Below, in pieces: positions 35,157 to 43,566 of a DNA stretch of 64,000 bases (its first letter is position 1; each line of letters starts with the position of its first letter). The stretch comes from Pseudohalocynthiibacter aestuariivivens. Lineage in GTDB: Bacteria; Pseudomonadota; Alphaproteobacteria; Rhodobacterales; Rhodobacteraceae. The stretch covers positions 2,852,001-2,916,000 of the forward strand of contig NZ_CP049037.1 of assembly GCF_011040495.1 (NCBI RefSeq), read 5' to 3'. The translations under genes were made by a program, and so were the position numbers. A model generated the notes under the pieces. That model did not search any database. It was not told where the DNA came from and saw nothing but the letters and a program-made list of their open reading frames with translations.

Positions 35157-36518
35157 TTATAGATACCAGCGGTATTCACGCCCCGAAATTTCTTCCATGA
35201 ATTCGGTGAATTCTGCGTGCTTCACATCGCGGTAAATTCGCAGATATTCCGCACCCAGATAATCGGGCAATACCTGCGCCTCCGTCAGTGCCGTCAACGC
35301 ATCCCATAGGGTCAGTGGCAGGCCCGCGTCCACCTCGCTGCCAGCGTTGCCGGTATGCTTTTCACCGGGATCAAGACCCAAGGTTAAGCCGTGATGTACC
35401 CCAGCCAACACAGCAGCAGTGACAAGGTACGGGTTTGCCTCGGCACCCGATACGCGGTGTTCCAGCCGCCGCGCCGCGCCGTTGGTGACCGGCGGTAGGC
35501 GCACTGCGACAGAACGGTTGTTCTCACCCCAGTCTCGCGTCACGGGTGTGAACTCGTCCGGGCGAAACCGGCGATAGACGTTCAGGTTCGGCGCAAAAAT
35601 CGCCATCGCCTCGTGCAAGGTTGCCTGCAACCCTGCAACGGCATGACCCAGCTTGGCCTCTGCGCCGGAATGGACGGGATCAAATATGTTTTGTCCGCCC
35701 TCATCCAAAAGGCTGAGATGCAGGTGCAGCCCATTGCCCGACTGCCCGGCAAAGGGCTTGGACATGAAAGTGGCGTCATACCCCATCGCCCGCGCCGTCG
35801 CCTGCACGCAGCGGCGCAGCAGGGCCGCATGGTCGGCGGCGGATACTGGATCGGTCTGATGTTCCAGATTGATCTCGAATTGGCCTGCGCCGTATTCGCT
35901 GATCACCGTGGTCACAGGCAGGCCCTGCGCGTGGGCGGCGTCCTGCATGGCGCGAATGACACTGTCGAATTCATCCAGCTTGGCCAGTGACAGCACTTGC
36001 CCCTGCCGTTCGCGTCGCCCGGTTGCCGGGCTTGCACAGGGCCGGGGGCTGTCGTCGCCATTTCTGTCGCGGTCAATAAGGTAGAATTCCAGCTCCAACG
36101 CCAGAACCGGGCGCAGCTTTAGTTCGGCAAACCGCTCAGCAACTGTCGCGAGGATGCGCCGTGGCTCGTACCAGACGGGCGTTGCGCTGGTGGCGTCTGT
36201 CATCTGGCACAATACCTGCGCACGCTGCCCATCTGACCACGGAACAGGCGCCAACGTACCGCTCAGGGGCCGCGCCATGCCATCCGGATCCCCATCGGAG
36301 AATCCATGCCCACCCGGATCGGCAGTGTTGCCCATCACGTCGACCAGCTGCATCGCAGCACAGATCGGGGTGCCGCCCGCGATCATTGATGCGGCCTGAG
36401 ATATTGGCAGACGCTTGCCGATCGCGTTGCCGCACAGATCAATCACTATTGCGTCGAGATACGTCACCGACGGGTTTGCCTGAACGAACGCAGTCAGTTC
36501 ATCTTCGGTCAAATACAT
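35157..36518 (-). CDS. Glutamine synthetase family protein (gamma-glutamylpolyamine synthetase-like)
   Basis: 453 residues: N-terminal beta-grasp (1-100) and catalytic domain. Typical GS III/PuuA motifs are present: LALELEFYLID (metal Glu), EYGAGQFEINLEHQTDPVSAADHA, the ATP/Glu loop MSKPFAGQSGNGLHLHLSL, and NNRSVAVRLPP with RRLEHRVSGAEANPYL. It ligates glutamate to an amine such as putrescine or ethanolamine in nitrogen catabolism. It differs from housekeeping GlnA by lacking the adenylylation Tyr region and by length. No other Puu gene is next to it, so the amine is uncertain. Confidence 0.9.
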   Translation of the reverse strand: MYLTEDELTAFVQANPSVTYLDAIVIDLCGNAIGKRLPISQAASMIAGGTPICAAMQLVDVMGNTADPGGHGFSDGDPDGMARPLSGTLAPVPWSDGQRAQVLCQMTDATSATPVWYEPRRILATVAERFAELKLRPVLALELEFYLIDRDRNGDDSPRPCASPATGRRERQGQVLSLAKLDEFDSVIRAMQDAAHAQGLPVTTVISEYGAGQFEINLEHQTDPVSAADHAALLRRCVQATARAMGYDATFMSKPFAGQSGNGLHLHLSLLDEGGQNIFDPVHSGAEAKLGHAVAGLQATLHEAMAIFAPNLNVYRRFRPDEFTPVTRDWGENNRSVAVRLPPVTNGAARRLEHRVSGAEANPYLVTAAVLAGVHHGLTLGLDPGEKHTGNAGSEVDAGLPLTLWDALTALTEAQVLPDYLGAEYLRIYRDVKHAEFTEFMEEISGREYRWYL

Positions 36519-36637
36519 GGGGCCGCCTCCCTGCAGATAGCATCACGAGGATCAACGCACGCGGCTGTATTGCTGTCAACGTCAGGCACTGAACACTTGC
36601 AATGATCGCACGGTTTCGGTATTCGCCGCGCCAGTGT

Positions 36638-36714
36638 CGGAGTGTAGCTCAGCCTGGTAGAGCACTGTCTTCGGGAGGCAGGGGCCGGAGGTTCGAATCC
36701 TCTCACTCCGACCA
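36638..36714 (+). tRNA. tRNA-Pro (anticodon CGG)
   Basis: A 77-nt tRNA with encoded CCA. Acceptor stem CGGAGTG (36638-36644) pairs with CACTCCG (36704-36710). The anticodon stem CTGTC/GGCAG (one G-U) encloses loop TTCGGGA, anticodon CGG at 36672-36674. T arm contains GGTTCGAATCC. Decodes CCG. No integrated element or repeat of its 3' end is seen behind it. Confidence 0.97.
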
Positions 36715-36844
36715 GTAAAACAAGACGTGCGAGGGTGCCGTCATTGTTTTTCAGACAAATTTCTTGGGTTCGTAGAACCTAAATCCCCAGAGTCCAACGT
36801 ATCGCCGGCCTGCCGCAAGTGTTCGGATCGCAGGCCCCGCTTTC

Positions 36845-37336
36845 TTACGAAGGCCCGCCGTCATCCAATGTTCCATGGATGGCGAACTGATCCAGCCCGG
36901 CGTCGCGCGGCTCGACAATACGGTACCTTTCCTTGACCCCGGCATCAGTCAATTCGCGGGACACAAGCAGCAGGGTATTGGCGGGCTGCCCCTCGCAGAT
37001 ATCCGCCATTTGCAGCAGCTCGTCGTGGGCCACGCCCTGCGCATCGGCAATAGACGGCGCACCGTACACGTCCACGAAATGCTGCGCCAACGCGATCACC
37101 AACGCATCCATTTCTGCGGGCTCTATCTGAGCGGCGGCAACAACCGAGACGCGGCCAAAGGTTTCAATGCCCAACCAGCCGTTAGAGAACGCCTGACGCG
37201 CCTTGCCTGTCAGGTCCGCCGTGCCCCAGTTAGAGAACTCGAATCCGCCAGAGATGCACCATTCGCCGGTCCGCGCCGGCGAGTGGAAAATGTTCGTGTC
37301 GCTTTCATCAAAATGAATGGCGCGTGCCAGCATCAT
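36845..37336 (-). CDS. DUF6505 family protein
   Basis: 163 residues from the ATG at 37336, one base after the stop of the ligase-like gene. The N-terminal MMLARAIHFDESDTNIFH, SPARTGEWCISGGFEFSNW and a C-terminal RYRIVEPRDAGLDQF are as I know them from DUF6505 proteins of Rhodobacterales, which travel with formate dehydrogenase accessory genes. No catalytic motif is visible. Last gene of the unit DUF6494-Mrp-DUF4444-DUF6505; probably a soluble accessory factor (inference). Confidence 0.8.
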   Translation of the reverse strand: MMLARAIHFDESDTNIFHSPARTGEWCISGGFEFSNWGTADLTGKARQAFSNGWLGIETFGRVSVVAAAQIEPAEMDALVIALAQHFVDVYGAPSIADAQGVAHDELLQMADICEGQPANTLLLVSRELTDAGVKERYRIVEPRDAGLDQFAIHGTLDDGGPS

Positions 37337-37337
37337 G

Positions 37338-38042
37338 TCATGCACCTTCCAGAACTTGGGTAAGGGGGATGAGGTGGGTCGTTTTGGCATCACGTAGTAG
37401 CATGCCGAACCGTTCATCTATTCCTAGATAGGTGCCCACAAAGTTGTTCATGGCAATGTTTTCCCCAATGCCATGTGCCAGCCTGCGCCATTCCTGATGA
37501 AGCGGGGCTGGCCCATCATCAAGCCAGCCGTTTATTCCGACTAAGGTGTGCTTTACCCACGATTCAAGCAGGTTGGCAGGGTTCACATCGGCGCAGCCTT
37601 CCGCATAGAGCGCGGTTTGGTCAGGTGTGTTACCCGGATCGTCGGAGTCCGGCCAGAGAGGCAGTTCCAGCCCGACGATCAGCCAATCGGGCTCGGCCGT
37701 AGGGTCATCTGTTGAAGCGGCGGCTCGCAGGCGACCGCAGGTGGCACCGTTGATCCGCACGCCACCTCCCCATTCCAGATGCACCGCGACCTCGGGTGGT
37801 GCCAATGCGCCCAATGCATTTTGGAAACCGACACCGCAAAGCGGTAGTATTGCCATCGCATCTGCCAATGGGACATCGGGCGCAAACACTAACGCAGCCT
37901 GCAATGCATTTGCACCGATCTTGTAGACTACCAGTCCGGCATCACACCCGCGCGCCGCCTCGGCACATGCCTTTTCAAACGGCTCTATCTGCCCTTCGAC
38001 AGCTAGGCCGCTGAAGAGCGGAGGAAACTTGGGCGCAATCAT
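37338..38042 (-). CDS. Biotin/lipoate-protein ligase-like protein (DUF4444)
   Basis: 234 residues. The first two thirds resemble a biotin/lipoate protein ligase fold (VYKIGANALQAALVFAPDVPL, LEWGGGVRINGATCGRLRAA), the last 60 residues the DUF4444 tail (NFVGTYLGIDERFGMLLRD). The usual GRGRxGR biotin-binding loop of BirA is not present, so ordinary biotinylation is doubtful. Overlaps the mrp stop by ATGA. Role near formate dehydrogenase is unknown. Confidence 0.78.
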   Translation of the reverse strand: MIAPKFPPLFSGLAVEGQIEPFEKACAEAARGCDAGLVVYKIGANALQAALVFAPDVPLADAMAILPLCGVGFQNALGALAPPEVAVHLEWGGGVRINGATCGRLRAAASTDDPTAEPDWLIVGLELPLWPDSDDPGNTPDQTALYAEGCADVNPANLLESWVKHTLVGINGWLDDGPAPLHQEWRRLAHGIGENIAMNNFVGTYLGIDERFGMLLRDAKTTHLIPLTQVLEGA

Positions 38043-39094
38043 GCCAGTCCGGCCTCAATAAGTGTCTTTGCCACGGTGCGAAACGCTTGTGCTTGTGCAG
38101 ATTCCGGTTTGGACACCACAATCGGCGCGCCGCCATCTGCGGCCACCCGAATATCCAGATGCAGCGGGATTTCTGCGAGCAGCGGAACGCCCAGTTTTGC
38201 CGCCTCGGCCCTGACGCCACCGTGCCCGAACACATGTTCTTCATGCCCGCATTGCGAACAGATATGGGTGCTCATGTTCTCGATCATGCCGATGACGGGT
38301 GTTTTCATCTGCTTGAACATATCAATCCCCTTGCGCGCGTCCAGCAGCGCAACGTCCTGCGGCGTCGACACGATGACGGCACCATCCAGATGCGCCTTTT
38401 GTGCCAGCGTCATCTGCACGTCCCCCGTGCCCGGCGGCAAGTCGACGATCAGGACATCGAGTGCCCCCCATTGCACTTGGGTCAGCATCTGTTGCAACGC
38501 CCCCATAAGCATGGGACCGCGCCAGACCACAGCCTGATCCTCGTTGGTCATCAGGCCGATCGACATCATCGTGACGCCAAAGTTGCGCAGCGGCAGAATG
38601 ATCTTGCCATCCGGGCTTTGCGGTCGGCCGGACACGCCCAGCATGCGTGGCTGCGAGGGCCCGTAAACATCAGCATCCAGCATACCAACACGACGCCCTT
38701 CGGCGGCCAGTGCGCAGGCCAGATTAGCCGCAACAGTGGATTTACCGACCCCCCCCTTACCCGAAGCGATTGCGATAATGCGATCAACGCCGGGAATCTT
38801 TTGCGGACCTGCCGGTTCTGCCTTGCGGCCGGTGCCCAGATCAGGCGGGGGTGGCTTATGGCTATGTGCTGTCATCACGACTGTGATAGTCGTGGCACCC
38901 AGTTCTCTCAGCTTTCGTTCTGCGTCGGCCTTGGCCGGCAGGAACGGCTCGGGTTGATCCACCTCCATCACGAACCGCACGGTGCTGCCGTCCACATTCA
39001 GCGCGCGGACCAATCCGGCTTCGACGAGATCGACGCCCGACGGGGCTTTGATCTCTTTCAGGCAGGCCAGCACTGCTTCGCGCGTCAGAGTCAC
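38039..39094 (-). CDS. apbC: Mrp/NBP35-type iron-sulfur cluster carrier ATPase
   Basis: 351 residues starting at a GTG that directly follows the DUF6494 stop. Residues 1-85 are a MIP18/DUF59-like domain; the deviant Walker A is ASGKGGVGKSTVAANLA (about 110), Walker B is DVLIVDLPPGTGDVQ, and a C-x2-C (HICSQCGHEEH, about 276) bridges a [4Fe-4S] cluster in the dimer. It donates clusters to apo-proteins; the formate dehydrogenase subunits and the multi-ferredoxin protein nearby are plausible clients (inference). Confidence 0.93.
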   Translation of the reverse strand: MTLTREAVLACLKEIKAPSGVDLVEAGLVRALNVDGSTVRFVMEVDQPEPFLPAKADAERKLRELGATTITVVMTAHSHKPPPPDLGTGRKAEPAGPQKIPGVDRIIAIASGKGGVGKSTVAANLACALAAEGRRVGMLDADVYGPSQPRMLGVSGRPQSPDGKIILPLRNFGVTMMSIGLMTNEDQAVVWRGPMLMGALQQMLTQVQWGALDVLIVDLPPGTGDVQMTLAQKAHLDGAVIVSTPQDVALLDARKGIDMFKQMKTPVIGMIENMSTHICSQCGHEEHVFGHGGVRAEAAKLGVPLLAEIPLHLDIRVAADGGAPIVVSKPESAQAQAFRTVAKTLIEAGLA

Positions 39095-39286
39095 CTACGC
39101 ACCTTCGATCTTGCCTGTGACGACGTGTTCAAGGTCGATACCGTCGATCGTCAGCACCATTTTCGCTTCAAAGCTTTTGCCCGAAGTGTCCGCCGAGTTG
39201 CGCATCGCTTCCTCAATCGCCTGTTGCGATGTAACTCCCACCTGCTTGAGAAACTTGCGCATCGACATGTTGAATTCGTCGCTCAT
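39095..39286 (-). CDS. DUF6494 family small protein
   Basis: 63 residues; start MSDEFNMSMRKFLKQVGVTSQ and end TIDGIDLEHVVTGKIEG agree with DUF6494. A compact helix-strand protein without Cys or His motifs. Its stop codon TAG abuts the GTG of apbC, so the two are translated in series. Function unknown. Confidence 0.82.
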   Translation of the reverse strand: MSDEFNMSMRKFLKQVGVTSQQAIEEAMRNSADTSGKSFEAKMVLTIDGIDLEHVVTGKIEGA

Positions 39287-39380
39287 GGTGATGTCCTTTG
39301 AAATTGGGAAAGATTGACGGATCTACCGTAGCGCCTCTAGGCTGGCATGCAACCTGACGCGTCGGACGGGAGCAGGTGAA

Positions 39381-40109
39381 ATGCTCAAGAGATTGGCATG
39401 TATTGCCGCCATAGTGGCCAGCCCGGCAGTGGCTCAGGACAAATCGTTTTCCTTGCAAGTCCCCCAAACGCTGATGGAAACGGGTCTGATGAACCATTTG
39501 TTGCCCCGGTTTTCGTTGAAGACCGGAGTTCGCATAAAGCTGACGACCGAACAGGCGGATGCGACATTTGGCCCGCAAGGTGTCCCTGTTTTCCGACGTG
39601 AAGACGTGCTGTGGTATCTGGCGAAAACCGACGACCCCGATACGAACGCCTTTCATGACTGGTTGTTGTCCGACATCGGCAAGCGCACGATCGAGGCATT
39701 TGCGCCCGATGGTGTTGAACTGTTCAGCGCGGATGTCAGCGCGCAAGCGGGGGATCAGCCAATAGCGGCGCTGTCTGGCGACGCGATCTTGGGCGAGGTG
39801 ACCAGCCTTGAAAAATGCGGGCGCTGTCATGTTGTCAATGATGCCAACCGCATGAAGGCGATCGGGTCTACCCCTTCTTTTGCGCTGATGCGCACATTCC
39901 CGGACTGGCAGCAGCGTTTTGAGACGTTTTTTATATTGAAGCCGCATGCCGCCTTCACTCAGGTTGCTGAGGTAACAGCACCTTTCCCCGAAAACTTGCC
40001 GTCGCCGATCGCGCCGATTGAAGTCACGCTGGAGCAGATCGACGCGATTACCGCGTATGTCGGATCGATACCGCCTGCCGATCTCGGAGCGCCGATCCAA
40101 TCTCAGTGA
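39381..40109 (+). CDS. Periplasmic c-type cytochrome with a shortened TupA-like domain
   Basis: 242 residues. Signal peptide to AVAQ (18-19). Residues about 22-55 (LQVPQTLMETGLMNHLLPRFSLKTGVRIKL) read like the first lobe of tungstate-binding TupA, and residues 92-118 (HDWLLSDIGKRTIEAFAPDG) like its C-terminal end, with most of the middle missing. A class I-like cytochrome c follows: heme site C146-x2-C149-H150 (CGRCH) and Met candidates in the next 25 residues. It would be periplasmic and may accept electrons from formate dehydrogenase. The tup match is by eye. Its last 7 bp overlap the convergent Fe-S gene. Confidence 0.72.
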   Translation: MLKRLACIAAIVASPAVAQDKSFSLQVPQTLMETGLMNHLLPRFSLKTGVRIKLTTEQADATFGPQGVPVFRREDVLWYLAKTDDPDTNAFHDWLLSDIGKRTIEAFAPDGVELFSADVSAQAGDQPIAALSGDAILGEVTSLEKCGRCHVVNDANRMKAIGSTPSFALMRTFPDWQQRFETFFILKPHAAFTQVAEVTAPFPENLPSPIAPIEVTLEQIDAITAYVGSIPPADLGAPIQSQ

Positions 40110-42049
40110 TCCTTGCGCGTTGAAAGATAATCTTGGGTTGTGCGCACCCGAGGGCGTTCGCCACCCTGAAAGGGATTGTCGGTAGAGTGATACTGCGCCT
40201 GTATGCGGCAATTGTCGCACATCTGTATCATTTTCGCTGCTTCCGACGTGGCGAACATGGCGTGTTTGCCAGCCAGCTTTTCCGTGATCTTTGCGATCGT
40301 CGATTTCGATCCAAAGAGGCTGCCACATTCTATGCAGGCAAATGGCTCTTCTTCATGCAGGATACGTTGCGTGAATGCCGCATCGGTCAAATCCAGCTGT
40401 GGTTTCAACGTGATCGCGCTCTCCGGGCAGATATTGCGGCACAGCCCGCATTGCAGGCAGGCATCTTCCTGAAACCGTAGCTGCGGCAAATCGGAATTAT
40501 CTCCCAATGCGCCGGATGGGCACAGCGACACGCATGACAGACAAAGGGTGCAGGCATCTGTGTCTACTACCACCGCACCGTAGGGGGCGTTGTCCGGTAG
40601 ATCGAGAACCTCAGCTTCGGGGCGCAACGCCTTTGCGGCCAGTCTTGCGACCTGACGCCGGGTGCCCATTGGCAATACTGGCGTGCACTCTACAGCGGTC
40701 GCATCCCCCTCGTAGAGCACATCACATAACGCGTCGGGATTACGAGAGTGCAAGAGGCGGATTGCCTCCGTCCCCACCATCGCATGCGCCAGTGCTTGCT
40801 GACTTTCTATTACGTCCAGTTCCGTCTTGGGCGATATAAGGATATCAACATGCCCAAACCCACACGCCAGAGCCGCCAGCATTTCCGCATGTCCGAACCC
40901 GGACAAGGCCGCGACCTCGACCGGTATGACATGCGCGGGCAGTCCGCGGCTGAAACGCGCGGCGAGTGAAATCAGGTCCCGCCCGAATGTCGCGTCGTGC
41001 ACCAGTAAACGTGCGTTCTGCCCCCCTGCCTGACGATAGGTCGATGCCAACGTGCTTAATCGGCGAAACAGCGCATCTACCGGCGGTGCATCATAGCTGA
41101 CCGCACCAGATGGGCACACTGCAGAGCAGGACCCGCATCCTGCGCAAATCATTGGATCGATTGCCACATGTTCCCCCGCCGAGGTGATCGCCCCCGTCGG
41201 GCAGACGTTCAGACAGTTCGTGCAGGCTGTTTGCTCGGCACGGCTGTGGGCGCACAGGCCGGGCTCAAGCCGCACGTATAGCGGTTTTTCGAAGGTCCCG
41301 ATCATCTGGGACGCCTCAAAGACGGCTCTGGCAACCGACGGCGCATAAGAGGGATCGGCGCGCAGGTAACCTTCACGCTTGTCTGGTGCCGGCACCATTG
41401 CGGCGTCACCACTCAAATCCAGTACGATATCACAGTTCGAAGCGGCACCATCCTGAGGCGCGGTTAAATCAAATGCGCCACGGCCACCGGGAACGACCTG
41501 TTGCAACGCATCGATCTTAACGTTGAAGTCGCCCAGTGCGCCATTGAGGCTGCGCAGGTTTCCAACGATGCAATCAAACCTCCGATCAGTTGGCACAATA
41601 TCGGCGTTCGGCAACAGTACGGTCACGGCCAGTATGTCGCACAAGTCGGTTGCCGCCGTGATCGCGGCGTCGCCACCGATGATCAGGCATGTGCCGTTTG
41701 ACATCACATCGACGCTTTTTCCCATCGGCAGTGACAACGCGGCCTCTGCCGCGAGGGCGGCCATTTTAGGTGCAGTGTCGCCTTCGCCCCAGCCTGCACG
41801 ATCTCTCAGGTCGACAAACCCCGGCGCGTCGATCTCCAGTTCTTCGGCGAGTTCTTCGAAAATCTGACGTTCCTGCTGGCACGCGACGATCGCATTGCCG
41901 TCGCCCAGTTCCTTGGCCGCGCGGTTGATCTGGGTCGTACAAAGGCCTGAATAAACTTTTGAACACACCAGCCCACTGCCGTTTGAGATCGCGTGCGCAT
42001 CCACATTCTGGCTACCGTAGCAGTCGCATAAAATCAGCTTTTTCGCCAT
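40103..42049 (-). CDS. Multi-cluster 4Fe-4S ferredoxin protein of the formate dehydrogenase locus
   Basis: 648 residues from the ATG at 42049 (GGGA about 10 bp upstream); an open extension to 42208 is rejected. Two pairs of bacterial ferredoxin motifs are visible: CTNCLNVCPTGAI and CAGCGSCSAVCPSGA in the middle, CTLCLSCVSLCPSGAL and CLQCGLCRNICPESAI near the C-terminus, then CIECG and CDNCR, giving at least four [4Fe-4S] clusters. The N-terminal 80 residues have Cys in LCDCYGSQ, LVCSK and GLC-x-T. No signal peptide, so cytosolic. Probably an electron carrier or assembly factor; no NAD or flavin site is evident. Divergent from the fdh operon. Confidence 0.85.
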   Translation of the reverse strand: MAKKLILCDCYGSQNVDAHAISNGSGLVCSKVYSGLCTTQINRAAKELGDGNAIVACQQERQIFEELAEELEIDAPGFVDLRDRAGWGEGDTAPKMAALAAEAALSLPMGKSVDVMSNGTCLIIGGDAAITAATDLCDILAVTVLLPNADIVPTDRRFDCIVGNLRSLNGALGDFNVKIDALQQVVPGGRGAFDLTAPQDGAASNCDIVLDLSGDAAMVPAPDKREGYLRADPSYAPSVARAVFEASQMIGTFEKPLYVRLEPGLCAHSRAEQTACTNCLNVCPTGAITSAGEHVAIDPMICAGCGSCSAVCPSGAVSYDAPPVDALFRRLSTLASTYRQAGGQNARLLVHDATFGRDLISLAARFSRGLPAHVIPVEVAALSGFGHAEMLAALACGFGHVDILISPKTELDVIESQQALAHAMVGTEAIRLLHSRNPDALCDVLYEGDATAVECTPVLPMGTRRQVARLAAKALRPEAEVLDLPDNAPYGAVVVDTDACTLCLSCVSLCPSGALGDNSDLPQLRFQEDACLQCGLCRNICPESAITLKPQLDLTDAAFTQRILHEEEPFACIECGSLFGSKSTIAKITEKLAGKHAMFATSEAAKMIQMCDNCRIQAQYHSTDNPFQGGERPRVRTTQDYLSTRKDH

Positions 42050-42370
42050 GTTTTGTTCCCATCGGCCCCAACCTAAAGAGTGGCACCCCCGGTACGCTAG
42101 CCGTGATTCCCCCTTGCGGTAAACCAGATTTGTGTAGTTGCGCCGGTCTGCCTGGCGATGCTGCGAGTGCGAAACGAATTTCCGATTTCGGCCTGAGAAA
42201 AAATGCAAAGATGCCGACCGTCCAATGCTGCCTGATGTTTATCGAATACAATCGCATGCTGCAGCGTAGCAAAGCGGATGCCGAAGTTTCCGGTGGATCA
42301 AAAATTGCTTTGAAAAATAGCCGGGATCATCCAAGCTTCGGGTCATCCGTACATACCGCCGAGGGGAACA
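42050..42370. other. Divergent promoter region of the two formate dehydrogenase arms
   Basis: 321 bp between the ferredoxin gene (minus) and DUF3305 (plus); no protein gene. It must hold both promoters. Near the plus-strand start is a near-direct repeat GGATCATCC (42324-42332) and GGGTCATCC (42340-42348), 16 bp apart, which could be activator half-sites. CGAAA and TTTCG form a weak inverted repeat at 42170-42190. I see no clear Fnr box or molybdenum-cofactor riboswitch. A GAGGGGAAC site precedes the GTG start of DUF3305. Confidence 0.4.
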
Positions 42371-42931
42371 GTGAACGCTTGCCACCCTAAATCCGCGTCA
42401 ATACCTTTGGGGATTGTGATCCGCAGAGTGCCCGGTGTGACGCGCTGGGCATTGCACACTTGGCAGGCCGTTGCGGTTTTGCCGGGCGCGGACAAGGCAG
42501 AGTGGAAAGAGCTTCGCCGTGACGGAGATGCCGTCGAATTCCACGCGGCCACATTGCAGCTGGAACTGTTTAGAACCGATACAGAAAGCTACCTGCATGG
42601 GCTCTCGGCCAAGGTTCCAGCAATTTATGTCGTGATGCGGCAATCAGAAGGCACGCATCCATTGGATGTGGTTCTGGCGACGGCGTCCCCCTACGAGGCC
42701 CAAGACTATGCCGACACCGGTGAAGAGTTGGTCGAAAAGGTCCCAATGCCCCAAGGGTTGGTTGCGTGGATTAGGGACTTTATCGAACTTCATCACGAGG
42801 ACGAGGTGTTCATCAAGCGCCGCCGCGACAAAACCCGCGTTGACCGCAAAGAAGACGGTATTGGCGATGCACGTATCCGGCAGGTGGCAGATGTGTACCG
42901 TGCGCCGTCGAACAAGGAGACGGTACATTGA
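42371..42931 (+). CDS. DUF3305 domain protein
   Basis: 186 residues, GTG start. The domain signature IPLGIVIRRVPGVTRWA and WQAVAVLPGAD is clear in the first 40 residues; the end is basic (FIKRRRDKTRVDRK). DUF3305 and DUF3306 genes open many alphaproteobacterial and betaproteobacterial formate dehydrogenase operons and are thought to help assembly of the enzyme; mechanism unknown. The stop overlaps the TTG of the next gene. Confidence 0.88.
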   Translation: MNACHPKSASIPLGIVIRRVPGVTRWALHTWQAVAVLPGADKAEWKELRRDGDAVEFHAATLQLELFRTDTESYLHGLSAKVPAIYVVMRQSEGTHPLDVVLATASPYEAQDYADTGEELVEKVPMPQGLVAWIRDFIELHHEDEVFIKRRRDKTRVDRKEDGIGDARIRQVADVYRAPSNKETVH

Positions 42932-43566
42932 GCAGCGCACAGACTTTTTGGGCGCGTCGGCGGGCAGGTGTCGCCGCTGAAAGCCTAAACGATCAGGTCG
43001 AGATGCAAGAGCGTGCGTTGGCACAAGAGCGCGCAGCCCTAGAAGAGAAGTCTGACGCAGAGATTCTGACCGAACTGGATCTTCCGGACCCTGATACGCT
43101 TCAACTGGGTGACAACTTTGCCGCCTTCATGGCCAAGGCGGTGCCTGACCGCATCCGGCGTCGTGCGTTGCGCGCGCTATGGCGGTCCAATCCGGTGCTG
43201 GCGAATGTTGATATGCTGGTGGATTACGGAGAGGATTTCACCGACAGCGCGACGGTGGTCGAGAATATGCAGACGGCCTATCAGGTCGGCAAAGGCATGC
43301 TCAAGCATGTTCAGGAAATGGCGCGTCAGGCCGAAGAACTGGAAAATCCATCCGACACGGAAGAGACCGATCAGGACTTGCGGCACGATTTCGATGATGG
43401 GCCTGACGACGGGGACGTGGTGCTGGCCGCCGTAGCAGAGCCAGAGGTTAAGAGCGATACGCAGCCCGCACCCGACGACACCAACTGGCAAATGTCGGAA
43501 GAGGACGACACGTATACGATCCCGACGCCACGCCGAATGAAATTCAGTATCGAGGAAAGCGCGTGA
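42928..43566 (+). CDS. DUF3306 domain protein
   Basis: 212 residues from a TTG (AAGGAGACGG 6-10 bp upstream). N-terminal FWARRRAGVAAE, then FMAKAVPDRIRRRALRALWRSNPVLANVDMLVDYGEDFTD, the conserved DUF3306 core. The last 100 residues are very acidic and probably disordered. Partner of DUF3305, overlapping it and the TorD gene (GTGA). Confidence 0.88.
   Translation: MSSAQTFWARRRAGVAAESLNDQVEMQERALAQERAALEEKSDAEILTELDLPDPDTLQLGDNFAAFMAKAVPDRIRRRALRALWRSNPVLANVDMLVDYGEDFTDSATVVENMQTAYQVGKGMLKHVQEMARQAEELENPSDTEETDQDLRHDFDDGPDDGDVVLAAVAEPEVKSDTQPAPDDTNWQMSEEDDTYTIPTPRRMKFSIEESA

Noticed and set aside
36638..36844. Integration site of a genomic island at tRNA-Pro
   Set aside because: No integrase and no repeat of the tRNA 3' end nearby.
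38087..39301. 404-codon plus-strand frame
   Set aside because: Shadow of apbC/DUF6494; composition rich in His/Arg/Gln as expected for an antisense frame of a GC-rich gene.
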